From: Limnephilus marmoratus
Lineage: Eukaryota; Arthropoda; Insecta; Trichoptera; Limnephilidae
DNA: 64,000 nucleotides
Assembly: GCA_917880885.1 (NCBI GenBank)
Contig: OU862919.1
Span: forward strand, 16,076,001-16,140,000
Reading direction: 5' to 3'
Part shown: positions 43,443 through 53,981 of the stretch, in pieces
Position numbering within the stretch: the stretch's first letter is position 1
Layout: each line of letters starts with the position of its first letter
Translations under genes and position numbers: made by a program
Notes under the pieces: model-generated
Seen by the model: only the letters and a program-made list of their open reading frames with translations
The model's database searches: none
What the model was told of the DNA's origin: nothing

Positions 43443-44862
43443 TATATCGAACGTGTTATTTCATATCATGCATTTTTATCGAAGAGGAAATATTCTTCAT
43501 TTGAATGGTGCGTTCCCGAAATATTGATTTCTCAACACTTTAATATGAGGTGATTCATGCTCCCAAAAATATAAATTATTTTGTTGCACAACAACCTGAG
43601 ATGACTCACGCGGAAATAGAAATTATTGCATGAATTTAAAATATTGTGAAACCGACAGACCTGCCACTATAAAAGGTCTGCGAAGAAAGCAGTTGGCATT
43701 CAGTCTTCACCATCAGCGATCGGAATAACATCTCTACACAGTTACTACCACAAGATCCTCGACATCGAAACGCTGCTCAATTCGTCAGTCTCGCCGACAC
43801 CGGTTGGAACCTCAAGACGTCAGTATCGCCATCACCTTCCGAGGCTCCAGGACGCAACTCTTTCACCTCCAGCACCTGATGGGATAATACCTACAAAACG
43901 CTGACGCCTGAGCCCTGACCATCTTGCTCCGGGCTGCTAGCCCGGGGCCCCCTTGCATCTCTTTGCCCTGAAGACAACGCCGAAGCCCCGGCCATCCTTG
44001 GACTCCTTTGAACTTGCTGATTCTTACCAAGCCCTTGAAGTCGCTGCGCTACCCTTGACGATCTGGCTCCGGGCTGCTAGCCCGGGGCCTCCTTGCATCG
44101 AGCCTTGCATCTCTCTGCCCTGAAGACAACGCCGAAGCCCCGGCTAACCTTGGACTCCTTTGAACTTGCTGATTCTTACCAAGCCCTTGAAGTCGCTGCG
44201 CTACCCTTGACCATCTGGCCCCGGGCTGCTAGCCCGGGGCCCCCTTGCATCTTTCTGCCCTGATGATAACGCCTAAGCCCCACGGCCATCCTTGGGCTCC
44301 TTTAAACGCAGACCTACCTGATCATGACCCCACGTGCAGCACGCCCAATAGAATGCAGACCGATACCCTGGAGCTAATCAAGATGTGAGTGGCTGCGACC
44401 GCCCTAGCCTAGGATGCTAACGACCCACCGCAATGCAATGAGAAGTCGGCTCACTTAAGAGTTGCTGCGACTGCCCTAGCCTAGGATGCGAGCAACCCAC
44501 CGCCATGCAATGAAAAGCCGGCCTACTTAAGAGTTGCTGTGACCGCCCCCGCCTAGGATTCTGTTCCCTTGGATACATAACAAACTCGAGAATATACATC
44601 ATCTGGAGCGCAGCCCATCTCACATAATACACAACCAGCGTCCAGCGCAGCCTACATACTCCGATGCAAGAGCATTCCATCTCACGATGCGTGGCGGAAG
44701 ATACCCAGCATGGATGCTTCGTTAACCAGATACTCTACTGCGGAACTTCAACAGCTGTCAAAGCGAGAATACATCTCTATCAAGACATTGGAATTGTCAG
44801 GCGTCTCTGTGTACCGGCGCTTATTGTTTACAGTTTTTGTGCAGGCCTACAGGTCTTGTACA
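43443..44862 (+). repeat. 3' LTR of the BEL/Pao-derived element
   Basis: Same length and, on reading, same sequence as the 5' LTR (constant offset 4146). It is followed by the TSD GACAT (44863-44867). Confidence 0.88.
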
Positions 44863-44867
44863 GACAT

Positions 44868-45860
44868 CTTATAACCAGGGTTTACACCTACTTTCTATTG
44901 TGCCTGTATTACTAAGGATATCCTAAGTCGAGTCAATAACATTTTGTTGAATAATTTAATAAAATCCAAAAATGAATTAATATTATCACTTCAATGCAAC
45001 GTCAATACATTAGATTCCACAACTTGCCTTTCTTGAACCTCGTAGAAATAAATTACCTAATTAAAATTCACATCAGTGCATCTTGCGTAAGCACTTTGGT
45101 ATTCAGAATTTAATATATGTACAGTGAATATGTAAAGTTTGTATACATTATTTTTAATTTAATTTTTTATCACTTGTGATTTTTGTCAGCTTCGATATGT
45201 AAAATATCTTGTACGTTTTTCCGAACATGATCTATCTCTGTCTGGCTATAAATTCATGGAGAAAGTTGGTGTACTTTGGGTGTTTACGTAGAATTTATGA
45301 CACTATAAATCACCTTGAGCCCTAAGGCCTTAAATGTGGTCACATTGACGTTCGAAATTTGAATTTTTGAAATGTGAAAATGCGGGAAAATCATCGTCGC
45401 AAAAGAAGTAGGCACTTTGTGGCGTAACGCACCGCAGAAATATCTTTATTTAAAAATTTAGATGATGATGAAAATGTTGATATATACTTTTAAAGCAGAG
45501 GAAATGCGTTTAAATAACTTTATTATTAATTTGCAACTGGATTTTAAAACGCATATTTATAATTAAAGATGCGTTTATATGCGAAAATTACTAATATGTA
45601 AGTTGCCCGAATGAATGAACAAGAGATGAAATAATTACACTATTATTCGTAAAACAAGTAATAAAGCGTATAATCCCAATGGTTAATAGTGGAAACTTAA
45701 AACTCCGTAGCTCATGATAAATATAAACTAAAAACACTGTATATTTCATGGCGTCAGAGCATTTTCTACTAATTATATATATACATATATGAGGTCACCC
45801 TTGAGGTGATTTTTCACAAAAACGGCGCTCTACAAATTATCCAATTATTATTATTATTAC
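44868..45860. other. AT-rich flank, no gene
   Basis: No supported feature; TATA-type simple sequence at 45770-45890. Confidence 0.35.
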
Positions 45861-46915
45861 CTATATATATAATATATAATAATACTATAAAGAGGAAAGA
45901 TTTGATTGTTTGTTTGTTTGCATTGAATAGGCTCCGAAACTACTGAACCGATTTGAAAAATTCTTTTACCAATAGAAAGCTACATTATCAGCGAGTACCA
46001 TAGGCTATACATAAAGGTAAGCTCTAAGGTTATGAAATTTGTATAAATGAAAATGTGTTTATTATATTTTAGCGGCGGGGAGGAAAGACAGGGGGAAGGT
46101 GGGGCTTGCGGAGAGGGAAGACACGAGGGAGGGGGAAGGTGGGGAAGGTGGGGAAGGTGGGGAAGGTGGGGAAGGTGGGGAAGGTGGGGAAGGTGGGGAA
46201 GGTGGGGAAGGTGGGGAAGGTGGGGAAGGTGAAGAAGGTGGGGAAGGTGGGGAAGGTGGGGAAGGTGGGGAAGGTGGGGAAGGTGGGGAAGGTGGGGAAG
46301 GTGGGAAGGTGGGGAAGGTGGGGAAGGTGGGGAAGGTGGGGAAGGTGGGGAAGGTGGGGAAGGTGGGGAAGGTGGGGAAGGTGGGGAAGGTGGGGAAGGT
46401 GGGGAAGGTGGGGAAGGTGGGGAAGGTGGGGAAGGTGGGGAAGGTGGGGAAGGTGGGGAAGGTGGGGAAGGTGGGGAAGGTGGGGAAGGTGGGGAAGGTG
46501 GGGAAGGTGGGGAAGGTGAAGAAGGTGGGGAAGGTGGGGAAGGTGGGGAAGGTGGGGAAGGTGGGGAAGGTGGGGAAGGTGGGGAAGGTGGGGAAGGTGG
46601 GGAAGTTGGGAAGGTGGGGAAGGTGGGGAAGGTGGGGAAGGTGGGGAAGGTGGGAAAGGTGGGGAAGGTGGGGAAGGTGGGGAAGGTGGGGAAGGTGGGG
46701 AAGGTGGGGAAGGTGGGGAAGGTGGGGAAGGTGGGGAAGGTGGGGAAGGTGGGGAAGGTGGGGAAGGTGGGGAAGGTGGGGAAGGTGGGGAAGGTGGGGA
46801 AGGTGGGGAAGGTGTGAAGGAAGGATAGCTCCGACGAAGCCCCATGTCACAGAAAGAGAGTTTACAGCGGAACTCTCAGAATAACATATAACCATAGCAT
46901 TAACAGTTCTATAAA
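45861..46915 (+). mobile_element. Helitron-like element with expanded minisatellite
   Basis: The 5' part (CTATAAAGAGGAAAGATTTG, GGCTCCGAAACTACTGAACC, CGATTTGAAAAATTCTTTT, CATAGGCTATACATAAAGG) is a widespread insect Helitron-type start. TTATGAAATTTGTATAAA at 46028 parallels TTATGAAATTTGAATAAA at 10333 in the small Helitron, placing the following G-rich array at the same internal position. The 3' end after 46813 (GACGAAGCCCCATG) is not typical, so the boundary is uncertain. Confidence 0.45.
46129..46813. repeat. 9-bp minisatellite GGGGAAGGT, ~75 units
   Basis: About 680 bp of GGGGAAGGT with a few variants: GAAGAAGGT at 46231 and 46519 (288 bp or 32 units apart), shortened units at 46302 and 46612, and AAGTT at 46604. 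Nine is a multiple of three, so frames on both strands stay open (Gly-Glu-, Pro-His- and Pro-Thr-type repeats); none is a credible protein. Four-G runs every nine bases should form G-quadruplexes on the plus strand. Confidence 0.95.
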
Positions 46916-47139
46916 GCTAGGGTTAATTATATTATTACATTCATTTATATGCTTTCTTCACGATATTTCAAATATCAAATACTCTGTACTTATTTGAGTA
47001 AAATATTTTGACTTTTTCAAATATTCGGGTTTATAAAAGTAATATGAGTAAATATTAAATTTCCAACTGATTCATTTCGAGAATCGTTCCCACCCAGTGA
47101 AATTTGCGGATGAACTTTGAAACTTGAAAGCTTTCAGAC

Positions 47140-47455
47140 GATCAAAAATGTTATTTGGAACTTTCTACGAAAAGTTGTCAAATTCCGTGAACTCCGTATG
47201 ATACAGATATGATTTGAGATTTTCGACAAATCGACAATTTCCGAGCTTTTAATTGAAACCGGCTTTTACTTTGGATTTGTTTCTGTAGTCCTGAGGAGAC
47301 CCAAAACGTATATAGCACGCTTAATGACGTGGCCAATTGAAATTCACAAAAATCCAATTAATTATTACAAAGGATTCAGGGCTAAGCTCGATAGTTCTCG
47401 GTATCCAGTAAATGACGCCTACACCAAAACTAAACCTTTTTAAAATATACTGCAT
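47140..47455 (+). mobile_element. Remnant related to the Penelope-like region at 9550-9730
   Basis: Shares CCTGAGGAGACCCAAAACG-type and CTCGGTATCC...CTACACCAAAACTAAAC words in the same order with 9550-9730. Contains CTGAGGA but the stem II loop and GAAA are lost. Confidence 0.4.
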
Positions 47456-47755
47456 TAATTAATTCATTTAAAATAATATATAGTATATTTGCGGCGTGTT
47501 CCAGAGTGGAAGATACTATCAGTATCGCCCTGGTGTAAGACCACCATTCAGAATTGAAACGTTGCTTGAAAATGGCTTTAGCCGTGTTTGGTGACCAGAT
47601 CTGAATAGCCAGGTACTTCCCAACCTTCCTCTTCCCCACCTCCTTCCCCTCCCCACTACCTTCAGCCCACAACATACCCCAATTGGGGATGCCATAGTCT
47701 CACTGGCTCCAGACGGGAGCAGTTGAGATTCTTGTGCGGTATTCACTGTAAAAAA
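47456..47755 (+). repeat. ~290-bp dispersed repeat, copy 3
   Basis: See 30330-30645 for the shared words. This copy ends in AAAAAAAAATAAA just before a tRNA-like sequence. Confidence 0.65.
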
Positions 47756-47764
47756 AAAATAAAC

Positions 47765-47840
47765 TGCAATACCAGCTCGTTTCAAGGCTCTTGACTCGCA
47801 ATCCTAAGGTCGCGGGATCGAATCCCGACGTGGAAAATAA
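47765..47840 (+). repeat. tRNA-like sequence between two copies of the ~290-bp repeat
   Basis: B-box-like GGGATCGAATCCCG (47814-47827), with a TTGACTCGCAATCCTAAGG anticodon-like region before it and an A-box-like CCAGCTCGTTTCAAGG. It lies exactly between copies 3 and 4, so it may be the head of a composite repeat unit. Confidence 0.4.
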
Positions 47841-47879
47841 ATTTTATTTGATTAATTTGTGTTATTTCACAATTTATTA

Positions 47880-48170
47880 ATTTAAAATGATATATAGTAT
47901 ATTTGCGGCACGTTCCACAGTGGAAGATACTCTTAGTATCGCCCTGGTGTAAGATCACCAATCAGAATTGAAACGTTGCTTGAAATGGCTTTAGCCGTGT
48001 TCGGTGACCAGATCAGAATAGCCAGGTACTTCCCCATCTTCCTCTTCCCTATCTCCTTCCCCTGCCCACTACCTTCAGCCTCACAACATACCCCAATTGA
48101 GGTTGCCATAGTCTCACTGACTCCAGACGGGAGCAGTTGGGACTCTTGTGCGGTATTAATGTTTAAAAAA
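47880..48170 (+). repeat. ~290-bp dispersed repeat, copy 4
   Basis: About 90% like copy 3 by eye, in the same orientation, ~130 bp downstream of it. Ends with GCGGTATTAATG and a TTTAAAAAAAA stretch. Confidence 0.65.
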
Positions 48171-49220
48171 AAGTATTCAGTCATACCAACAGCATATTAC
48201 GACTACGCAAGAGGGACTCAAATTATTCAAGTGAAGACTGTAAATACGAGAAGTGAAGAGAATAATTTTTATTTATCGCCCGGTACTAAAAACGCAATAA
48301 AAACCCACCCAGCCGTGCCCGAAACTCGAGCATAAAAATATAACTAAAATGCCGCCGGTATTTTTAAATATTGAAGACCTGCCATATTAAAAATATTTTC
48401 ACGTCTGTTTCCCCTTTATAGAATAATAGGGAGGGGATGTTTTCAAAACGATCGCCATAAACAAAATTCAAAATTCGGGCGAGCTGTCATACGTTATGGA
48501 GGGAAAGGCAGAAATGCTGGCAACGTTAAAGTGACGTACGAACAGCCATAAATATATAAGAAAAAAAGTTTTAATAAGTTTTTACGTGAGTTGGCAGCTA
48601 TAGATTTTTCGTACTGGATGGATGGAATATACAATTTTCTCAAAAGTTTTTTTTATTTTATTTTTTTATTAATTTTATTTTAGTAATTTGTAAATTTAAG
48701 GTTATATATTGCAAACTAAATTTGAGAAAGATTCCTCTTCATGCAGGCAACTTTTTCTACTATGTTTTTCATTAATCTTCCCCTGAATTTTCAGACGTTA
48801 ATCTTATACTCGTCACCCCTAAAGCTAAAGATGTGACCAGAATGCATTGCAGTCTGCAATAAAACTTTATACCCACAGTTATATACGGCGTTGGGAAACT
48901 AGTGGTACAAGTGGGAAACTCTTGAATCTACAGCATATTTAGAGTCGATTTCGTGGTAAACTATTTTCGGTTCGAACTTTTGCTTTCGAGTAAATCAAAT
49001 CTGAAAATTATTCAAGGAATTTTTTAAGCTCAAATTAGAAAAAAAATCAATCGTTACGAGGCTGCTATCAGCTGTTTAAATACATACTTCGAAGTGTAGA
49101 CCCGACTCTAAAAGTGTTTTAACCCTTTAGTTGCCGAAAAAAAAGGCAAAATAGGTTTTTGTACAAATCGAAAAAAGGTTTTTTTAGATGTTTTTAAAGT
49201 AATTATAATGAGGACAACAA
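48171..49220. other. No gene recognised
   Basis: AT-rich with short ORFs only; none shows a domain. Confidence 0.35.
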
Positions 49221-49224
49221 TGTA

Positions 49225-49560
49225 TCTGTTTGTGAATGGGTACCGCCGCCCCAGGCAACTTTATTGGATAACTAACACCTCTGCTATAGGTCACCCCAAG
49301 TGGTTCGCTACGTTTGGTGATTTCGCACGGATGCCCGGGTTCATGGGGTGAGATGTGTCTAGGTCTTGGAGGCAGATGACCGGGACACACTGAACCCCAG
49401 ATTCCTACACACCCCTTAAACCCTTTTCCTTCCCAGAACTCTCCTCTCCTTTCTTACCTTAAAAAACCCTCCGCACAGCATCCCCAAAGATGACTTAGAT
49501 TCTAAGGGAAATTATTTTCCTCAGGGTCTCCTGTGTGGAGCTCATGTAAAAAATAAAAAT
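49225..49560 (+). pseudogene. LINE-derived dispersed repeat (plus-strand copy)
   Basis: Order GGTACCGCCGCCCCAGG, TAACACCTCTGCTATAGGTC, TTCGCTACGTTTGGTGATTT, CTTCCCAGAACTCTCC, CACAGCATCCCCAAAGATGA and the GGAAATTATTTTCCTCAGGG block. It is the reverse complement of 60000-60325. Confidence 0.6.
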
Positions 49561-49744
49561 TCTGTCTAAAACAATATTAATAATGTTTTATAATGTATTC
49601 AAGTTGCATATGTATGTATGCGCATAAGAAACAAAGATAAAACAAAATGAAGCCGTCGCACAGAAAACAGTGAAGAACAAGCCAGCTCGGCAATATTCTT
49701 ACACGATATATTAACAACCGATTATTGCAACACGTTAAGAGATA

Positions 49745-50015
49745 GTTGAATAGAAAAAAATAAGCGTGTGCAATTCCACGCGGTAGAAGTGAAACCTTCA
49801 GAAAACTAAAGAAGACAAGAGTTGGGAGGCTACGCAGCATCGTACAAAAAGGATGCCGATAGGCTACGAAGCACTGCACAAAGAGGAGACCGATTATACT
49901 ATCTCATTCTCTCGCTGGCTAAATTTTACAGATGTATGTGTTTGTCTCTTTTTAGTTTCGCTATTTTTGGTTTCATCGAGTTTCAACTCATATCAGTGCT
50001 AAAGAAGTTTTCACT
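49745..50015 (+). mobile_element. ~230-bp dispersed repeat, second copy
   Basis: Homologous to 11655-11880 (GTAGAAGTGAAACCTTCAG, ATCTCATTCTCTCGCTGGCT, TTTGTCTCTTTTTAGT, GTGCTAAAGAAG). This copy has an internal duplication of GGAT/AGGAGA-CCGAT around 49850-49895. Confidence 0.5.
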
Positions 50016-50400
50016 TCAATAGGGCCTCTCATCTCTGTGAATTCTGTGCGGGGTATCTTTCTGAGGAATTGAAGGATAGGAAGAAAAGGAAAGAGGTATA
50101 AAAGGTGGTTAGGAATCCGATTGTCAGTACGACCAGTCAGTATGAAAAGACCCTCCCATTTCAGTGCAAAGTGATGAGTCAAGAGAGTCCAGCTAGAAGG
50201 GTCAAAGGGTCTCTTTCAATCCGGCCTGCCACGCAGACGCATTGACCATTTTGACCTGAGAAAACCTCACCGCACGAACCCTGGCACCCCTACTCAAGTC
50301 GCAAAACATAACGATCACCCAGAGATGTTGGTTATCCAATTAATGGTTCCCGGTGCGGCTGTACCCATACCCGCCTACCGAATTGTGTGTCAAGATGGCG
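50016..50400 (-). pseudogene. LINE-derived dispersed repeat (minus-strand copy)
   Basis: GTGATGAGTCAAGAGAGTCC, CAATCCGGCCTGCCACGCAG, GCACGAACCCTGGCACCCC and GGTTATCCAATTAATGGTTC blocks align with 32410-32660 and 60190-60325. It directly follows the ~230-bp repeat. Confidence 0.55.
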
Positions 50401-51231
50401 ATCGATCATTACGCATGTCACCTTAGACCAAGGTGAGGAAAAGGTGTGATGGTGAGTTAGTAAGTCAAATTTTTTTAAAGATATTATTTTAACTTACAAA
50501 AACACCGCAATATACAACATAGCATAACACACATACATATGTAGCATATTTCATTAAAAACAGTTCAAGTATCAGATCAAATCAAATCTCTAAGAAGTAT
50601 ACATTTCAGCCTCCTCCAAAATTATCATCCCGATTAGTAATTTGTCAGGCAAACAAAGACATGAAAAATTACAGTGATATTTTCCGGCTCGAAAGGTTCG
50701 CCATCTTCCGAGACGTAAAGAATTTTTCCTAAGAATAGAACATTAAGAGCGTCGCAGGACGTCTGGGCGAGTCAGATTAAATTGAAATATTAAGACATTT
50801 GAACAGAGCGGGGAGATTACGACAATTCTCAAAAGACTTAAAGAACCATTGTTACGAAATTTATAAAATCGCCATTTTTATGTCACCTTTTGTAAAGAAA
50901 TAAAATTGTATGGTTACCTACTGCGTTATTTGGCGTTTGAAAAAAAAATGTTAGAATTGGAGCAATACAGTTTAGTTTCTAGTGGCAATTTTTTTTTAAC
51001 AAAAAATCTTTCACCTAACGGTCATATTACGGTCAACCACTACTGATTTTTTCATGCTTTTTAGGGAATAAATAAAAAATAATACAAAAATCCCCTACTT
51101 ATATTTTTTACTCTAAAAAAGGTCAGGATTTTTTTTTTAAATATTTTTTCAAAAGTCAAAAAGAATGTGACCTTACTGGGGTTACTCCGTTAAAATCATT
51201 TCACATTGTACGTGATTTCGTGATTTTGTAT
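50401..51231. other. AT-rich DNA, no gene
   Basis: No supported feature. Confidence 0.35.
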
Positions 51232-51276
51232 ATCTATATATATATATAAAAATCAAAATATGTTTGTTTCTGGGTT

Positions 51277-51331
51277 CGCATAGATTTCATACATACATAT
51301 ATAATATATGTGTATGTATGAAATCTATGCG
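51277..51331. repeat. Hairpin in Helitron 5' region
   Basis: CGCATAGATTTCATACATAC pairs perfectly with GTATGTATGAAATCTATGCG around an AT loop. The two diverged ~110-bp tandem units that follow (51325-51520) share GTTGCTAA-CC, GAAAC-TTGGGGATTT and CTATATACAA. Confidence 0.8.
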
Positions 51332-51627
51332 TTGCTAAACCAATGAAGATTGAGATGAAACTTTGGGGATTTTATGAGTGCATGCCCGCGATGGTTTCTA
51401 TATACAATACTAAGTTCTGGCATCATAAAATTATGCATTGCTAACCGATCATCCGATTGCGGTGAAACATTGGGGATTTAATGTGCGCGCGTCTGCGATG
51501 ATTACTATATACGATTATATATTAGAGTGAGTTAGTAAGTGAGTGAATGAGTGAATGAGTGAGTTGGTATGCACCTTTATTCGAGGACCTTCCCAGGCCT
51601 TTAGACCCAGAATCCGAGGACTCACAC

Positions 51628-51651
51628 GAATCCGAGGACGTCCTCGGATTC
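51628..51651. repeat. Perfect 24-bp palindrome
   Basis: GAATCCGAGGAC and its exact complement, centred at 51639/51640. It is one of several CGAGGAC words in this segment. Confidence 0.85.
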
Positions 51652-52439
51652 AAAATACGAACAACTGAATATGTACCTATAATCTATGCGTTCTGATTGG
51701 TCAACTGTCGAAATTTTGGGCCAATCGGAGAGAGTCCTCATTTTCGTGGTGAAAAATATCGTGTTTAATTTGGCTAGTGTTTCATTAGTACGGGTGTGTG
51801 ACCACCAGGGCGGCGCCGCTAATGCTGGAAATCACACACAGACCCTAAACCGAGGACTCTCTTAAAGTCCTCGTTTTCGTGTTAAAAGGTGCCGATCACT
51901 GGAATGTGAACACCAGGAGGCGCTGCAAGCTCGAGTGTCAAGAAATCTCACCTACGCCCTAAACCGAGGACCCGTCGTTCGAAATTCCTACGTGCATGTG
52001 AATATAATAAGTATTGCACTATTAAGATTGTGCCGACAAGGAATTCAGTTTTTGACAGTTGAAACAAAATTCAATATTGCGTTTAGTTCGTATTGTGAAC
52101 TATTTTCTGCAGTACTGTTTAATTCGCTGTACGGTATTGTAATATTTAATAAGTAATTAGGACACCCGCTCAAGTATTTGATTAATCCGCGTCATATATT
52201 CTTCTTTCACTTCATTCTTCGTTAATCCACTCTATGACCCTATTACCTACACCTCTGCACAGTGGCGGCGTAGGGTAGATTGACACCCGGGGCGGTTTTG
52301 TATTGAACACCCTACATAAAATAAAACACCAAATACCAAACATGCTTACGAGACTTCATTTTGCTAAAATATTCGATCACAATATCAAGATTGTTTTCCC
52401 TGTCTCTTTCAATTGATAACAAAGAAAAATTGATTATTC

Positions 52440-52578
52440 GCGCTTGGCTCATTGTGGACCTAAAATAAGATTTTATTAAGACAGAAAAAGATATTGGCAC
52501 CTCTGGGACTCGAATGCAGAACCTTCCGTTTACATTGAAACAGCTCTACCAACTGAGCTAAGTCCAATTCGGTCACAT
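52440..52578 (-). repeat. tRNA-derived SINE-like copy B
   Basis: Minus strand: A box TTAGCTCAGTTGGTAGAGC, B box CATTCGAGTCCCAG, then GAGGTGCCAATATCTTTTTCTG. Pairs as an inverted repeat with copy C at 53206-53300 on the other side of the nested element. Confidence 0.5.
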
Positions 52579-52703
52579 TTAACTATATCATACTTCGACT
52601 AAGAACTACCAACTTTATCTTCATTTTATTAAAGCACATATTATTGGCTGCTACCTTTATATGATTGCATTGCATGTTTCAAATCCGAACTAAATGCTAT
52701 ATA

Positions 52704-53183
52704 CAAGGGCGGATACAGGATTTTTTTCTGGGGGGGGGGGGCACAAGGGGCAAACGGGTAAAAAAATCAACAATTACTCTTAGGATTTTTTTCTGGGGGG
52801 GCACAAGGTGCGGACGGACAAAAAAATCAACTATTACTGTTAGGATTTTTTTCTGGTGAGGGGGGGGCACAAGGGGTGGACGCGCAAAAAAATCAACAAT
52901 TACTGTTAGGATTTTTTTCTGGGCGGGCACAAGGGGCGGAAAGGTAAACGGTAATCAACGATTACTGTTAGAAATAAACTTAAGTATCATATTTCAAGTT
53001 CAAGTATGTAGGTTTAGGAAGGTTTATGAAAGTGTCAAAACAATCGAAAAATTAAATATTTAAAAAAGACAGTTTTAGCTTCTAAGTATGTACCGTGATG
53101 GAATCACCACAGTACACAAAAATACCGTCTGGGGGGGGCAAGTGCCCCGTGCCCCCCCCCCCCCTTCCCTAATTCCGCCCTTG
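52704..53183. mobile_element. Nested hAT-like element with G-rich tandem repeats
   Basis: TIR CAAGGGCGGA at 52704-52713 and its complement (TCCGCCCTTG) at 53174-53183; diverged 8-bp flanks GCTATATA/GCTTTCTA. The left half has four ~62-bp units (GGATTTTTTTCTGGGGGGG, then GCACAAGGGGCGGACGG and AAAAAAATCAACAATTACTG) at 52718-52960. The right end has long C/G runs. No ORF. Confidence 0.6.
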
Positions 53184-53199
53184 GCTTTCTAGATAGTGT

Positions 53200-53300
53200 C
53201 TGCATAAATTATTAATTAGCTCAGTTAGTAGAGCTGTTGCCATGTAAACGGTCCTGGGTTCAAGTCCCAGAGGTGTCGATAACTTTTTCTGATGTTTCTG
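53200..53300 (+). repeat. tRNA-derived SINE-like copy C
   Basis: A box TTAGCTCAGTTAGTAGAGC (53214-53232), B box GGTTCAAGTCCCAG (53258-53271), then AGGTGTCGATAACTTTTTCTG. The 5' acceptor strand is missing, so not a tRNA gene. Confidence 0.5.
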
Positions 53301-53981
53301 TCTCCAGATTTTCGATTGAGTTTCGCTAATTTCTTCTTTCAACGCCTGCTTTGCCGGTGTTGGGATCATACAACTCTTCGAGTGTTGATACAAGCTTCTC
53401 AAAATGATTCTTCAAATTTAGAAAGGGAATTAGAAATTATATTCGAAAAAAAATATATAGTTGCGACGCATTTCAAAATATGATAATGTAAGTAGCTAGA
53501 TAATGTAAGTTATAGTACATATGTATATAGTGTTATTTATTGAAATGTCTTTACAGCGGGAGATTTTGTGCCCATTCTTTGTCTGTACTAGTGGGTTGTC
53601 GTTGTCACCCCTCGGGGCTTGGCACCCGGGGCGGACCGCCCCCTCCGCCCCCCCCTTACGCCGCCGCTGCCTCTGCAAAAAAGCCTCTGTCTGAATTAAG
53701 GACAAGGGAAGAATATCGCCACCTGGATGGGTGATGTTGTCAAGCGGGTTAAGGAGGAGCTGTAGGAAGGGTTTTATTAATGCGGATCTTGAAGAGTCGG
53801 AAAAAATTACTGAAAAAATTACCAAACGCAGAGTAACATTATCATCAAATAAAAAATAAAAATCGTTAAAAAAAATTATGGTTTTTTAGGTAATCTGACA
53901 AAAAAATTAAGACAACAAAGTCATTTATAATTAAAATTATTGAACCAATATTCTTTCCTTCCAGGCATGATCCTTTATATT

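Larger units (their letters stand above)
39297..44862 (+). mobile_element. Non-autonomous BEL/Pao-derived LTR retrotransposon, recent insertion
   Basis: Total 5566 bp. LTRs 39297-40716 and 43443-44862 (1420 bp each) show no difference by eye. The 5-bp TSD GACAT lies at 39292-39296 and 44863-44867. A primer-binding site (40720-40736) and polypurine tract (43434-43442) are in place. The 2726-bp internal region holds relics of BEL/Pao RT (40970-41141) and integrase (42978-43440) around a repeat ORF (open 41125-42657). Gag, protease, most of RT and RNase H are missing. Since the LTRs are identical but pol is dead, it was copied by enzymes from another element. Confidence 0.88.
52260..53669. mobile_element. 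hAT transposon, non-autonomous, TSD CCTCTGCA
   Basis: 8-bp TSD CCTCTGCA at 52252-52259 and 53670-53677. TIR CAG(T/C)GGCGGCGTA at both ends; CAG-GG start and 8-bp TSD are diagnostic of hAT. CACCCGGGGCGG recurs subterminally (52288; 53621). No transposase. It contains two inverted tRNA-like/SINE copies and a nested hAT-like element (52704-53183). Confidence 0.82.

Noticed and set aside
39297..44862. Cellular gene with segmental duplication
   Set aside because: Terminal direct repeats with TSD, PBS, PPT and pol relics identify an LTR retrotransposon.
46062..46895. Long open frames on both strands (Pro-His, Pro-Thr, Gly-Glu, Gly-Lys-Val, Gly-Arg-Trp repeats)
   Set aside because: All are translations of the GGGGAAGGT minisatellite; a 9-bp period keeps frames open automatically.
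53206..53278. Functional tRNA gene
   Set aside because: No 5' acceptor strand complementary to AGGTGTCG; anticodon loop of wrong size.
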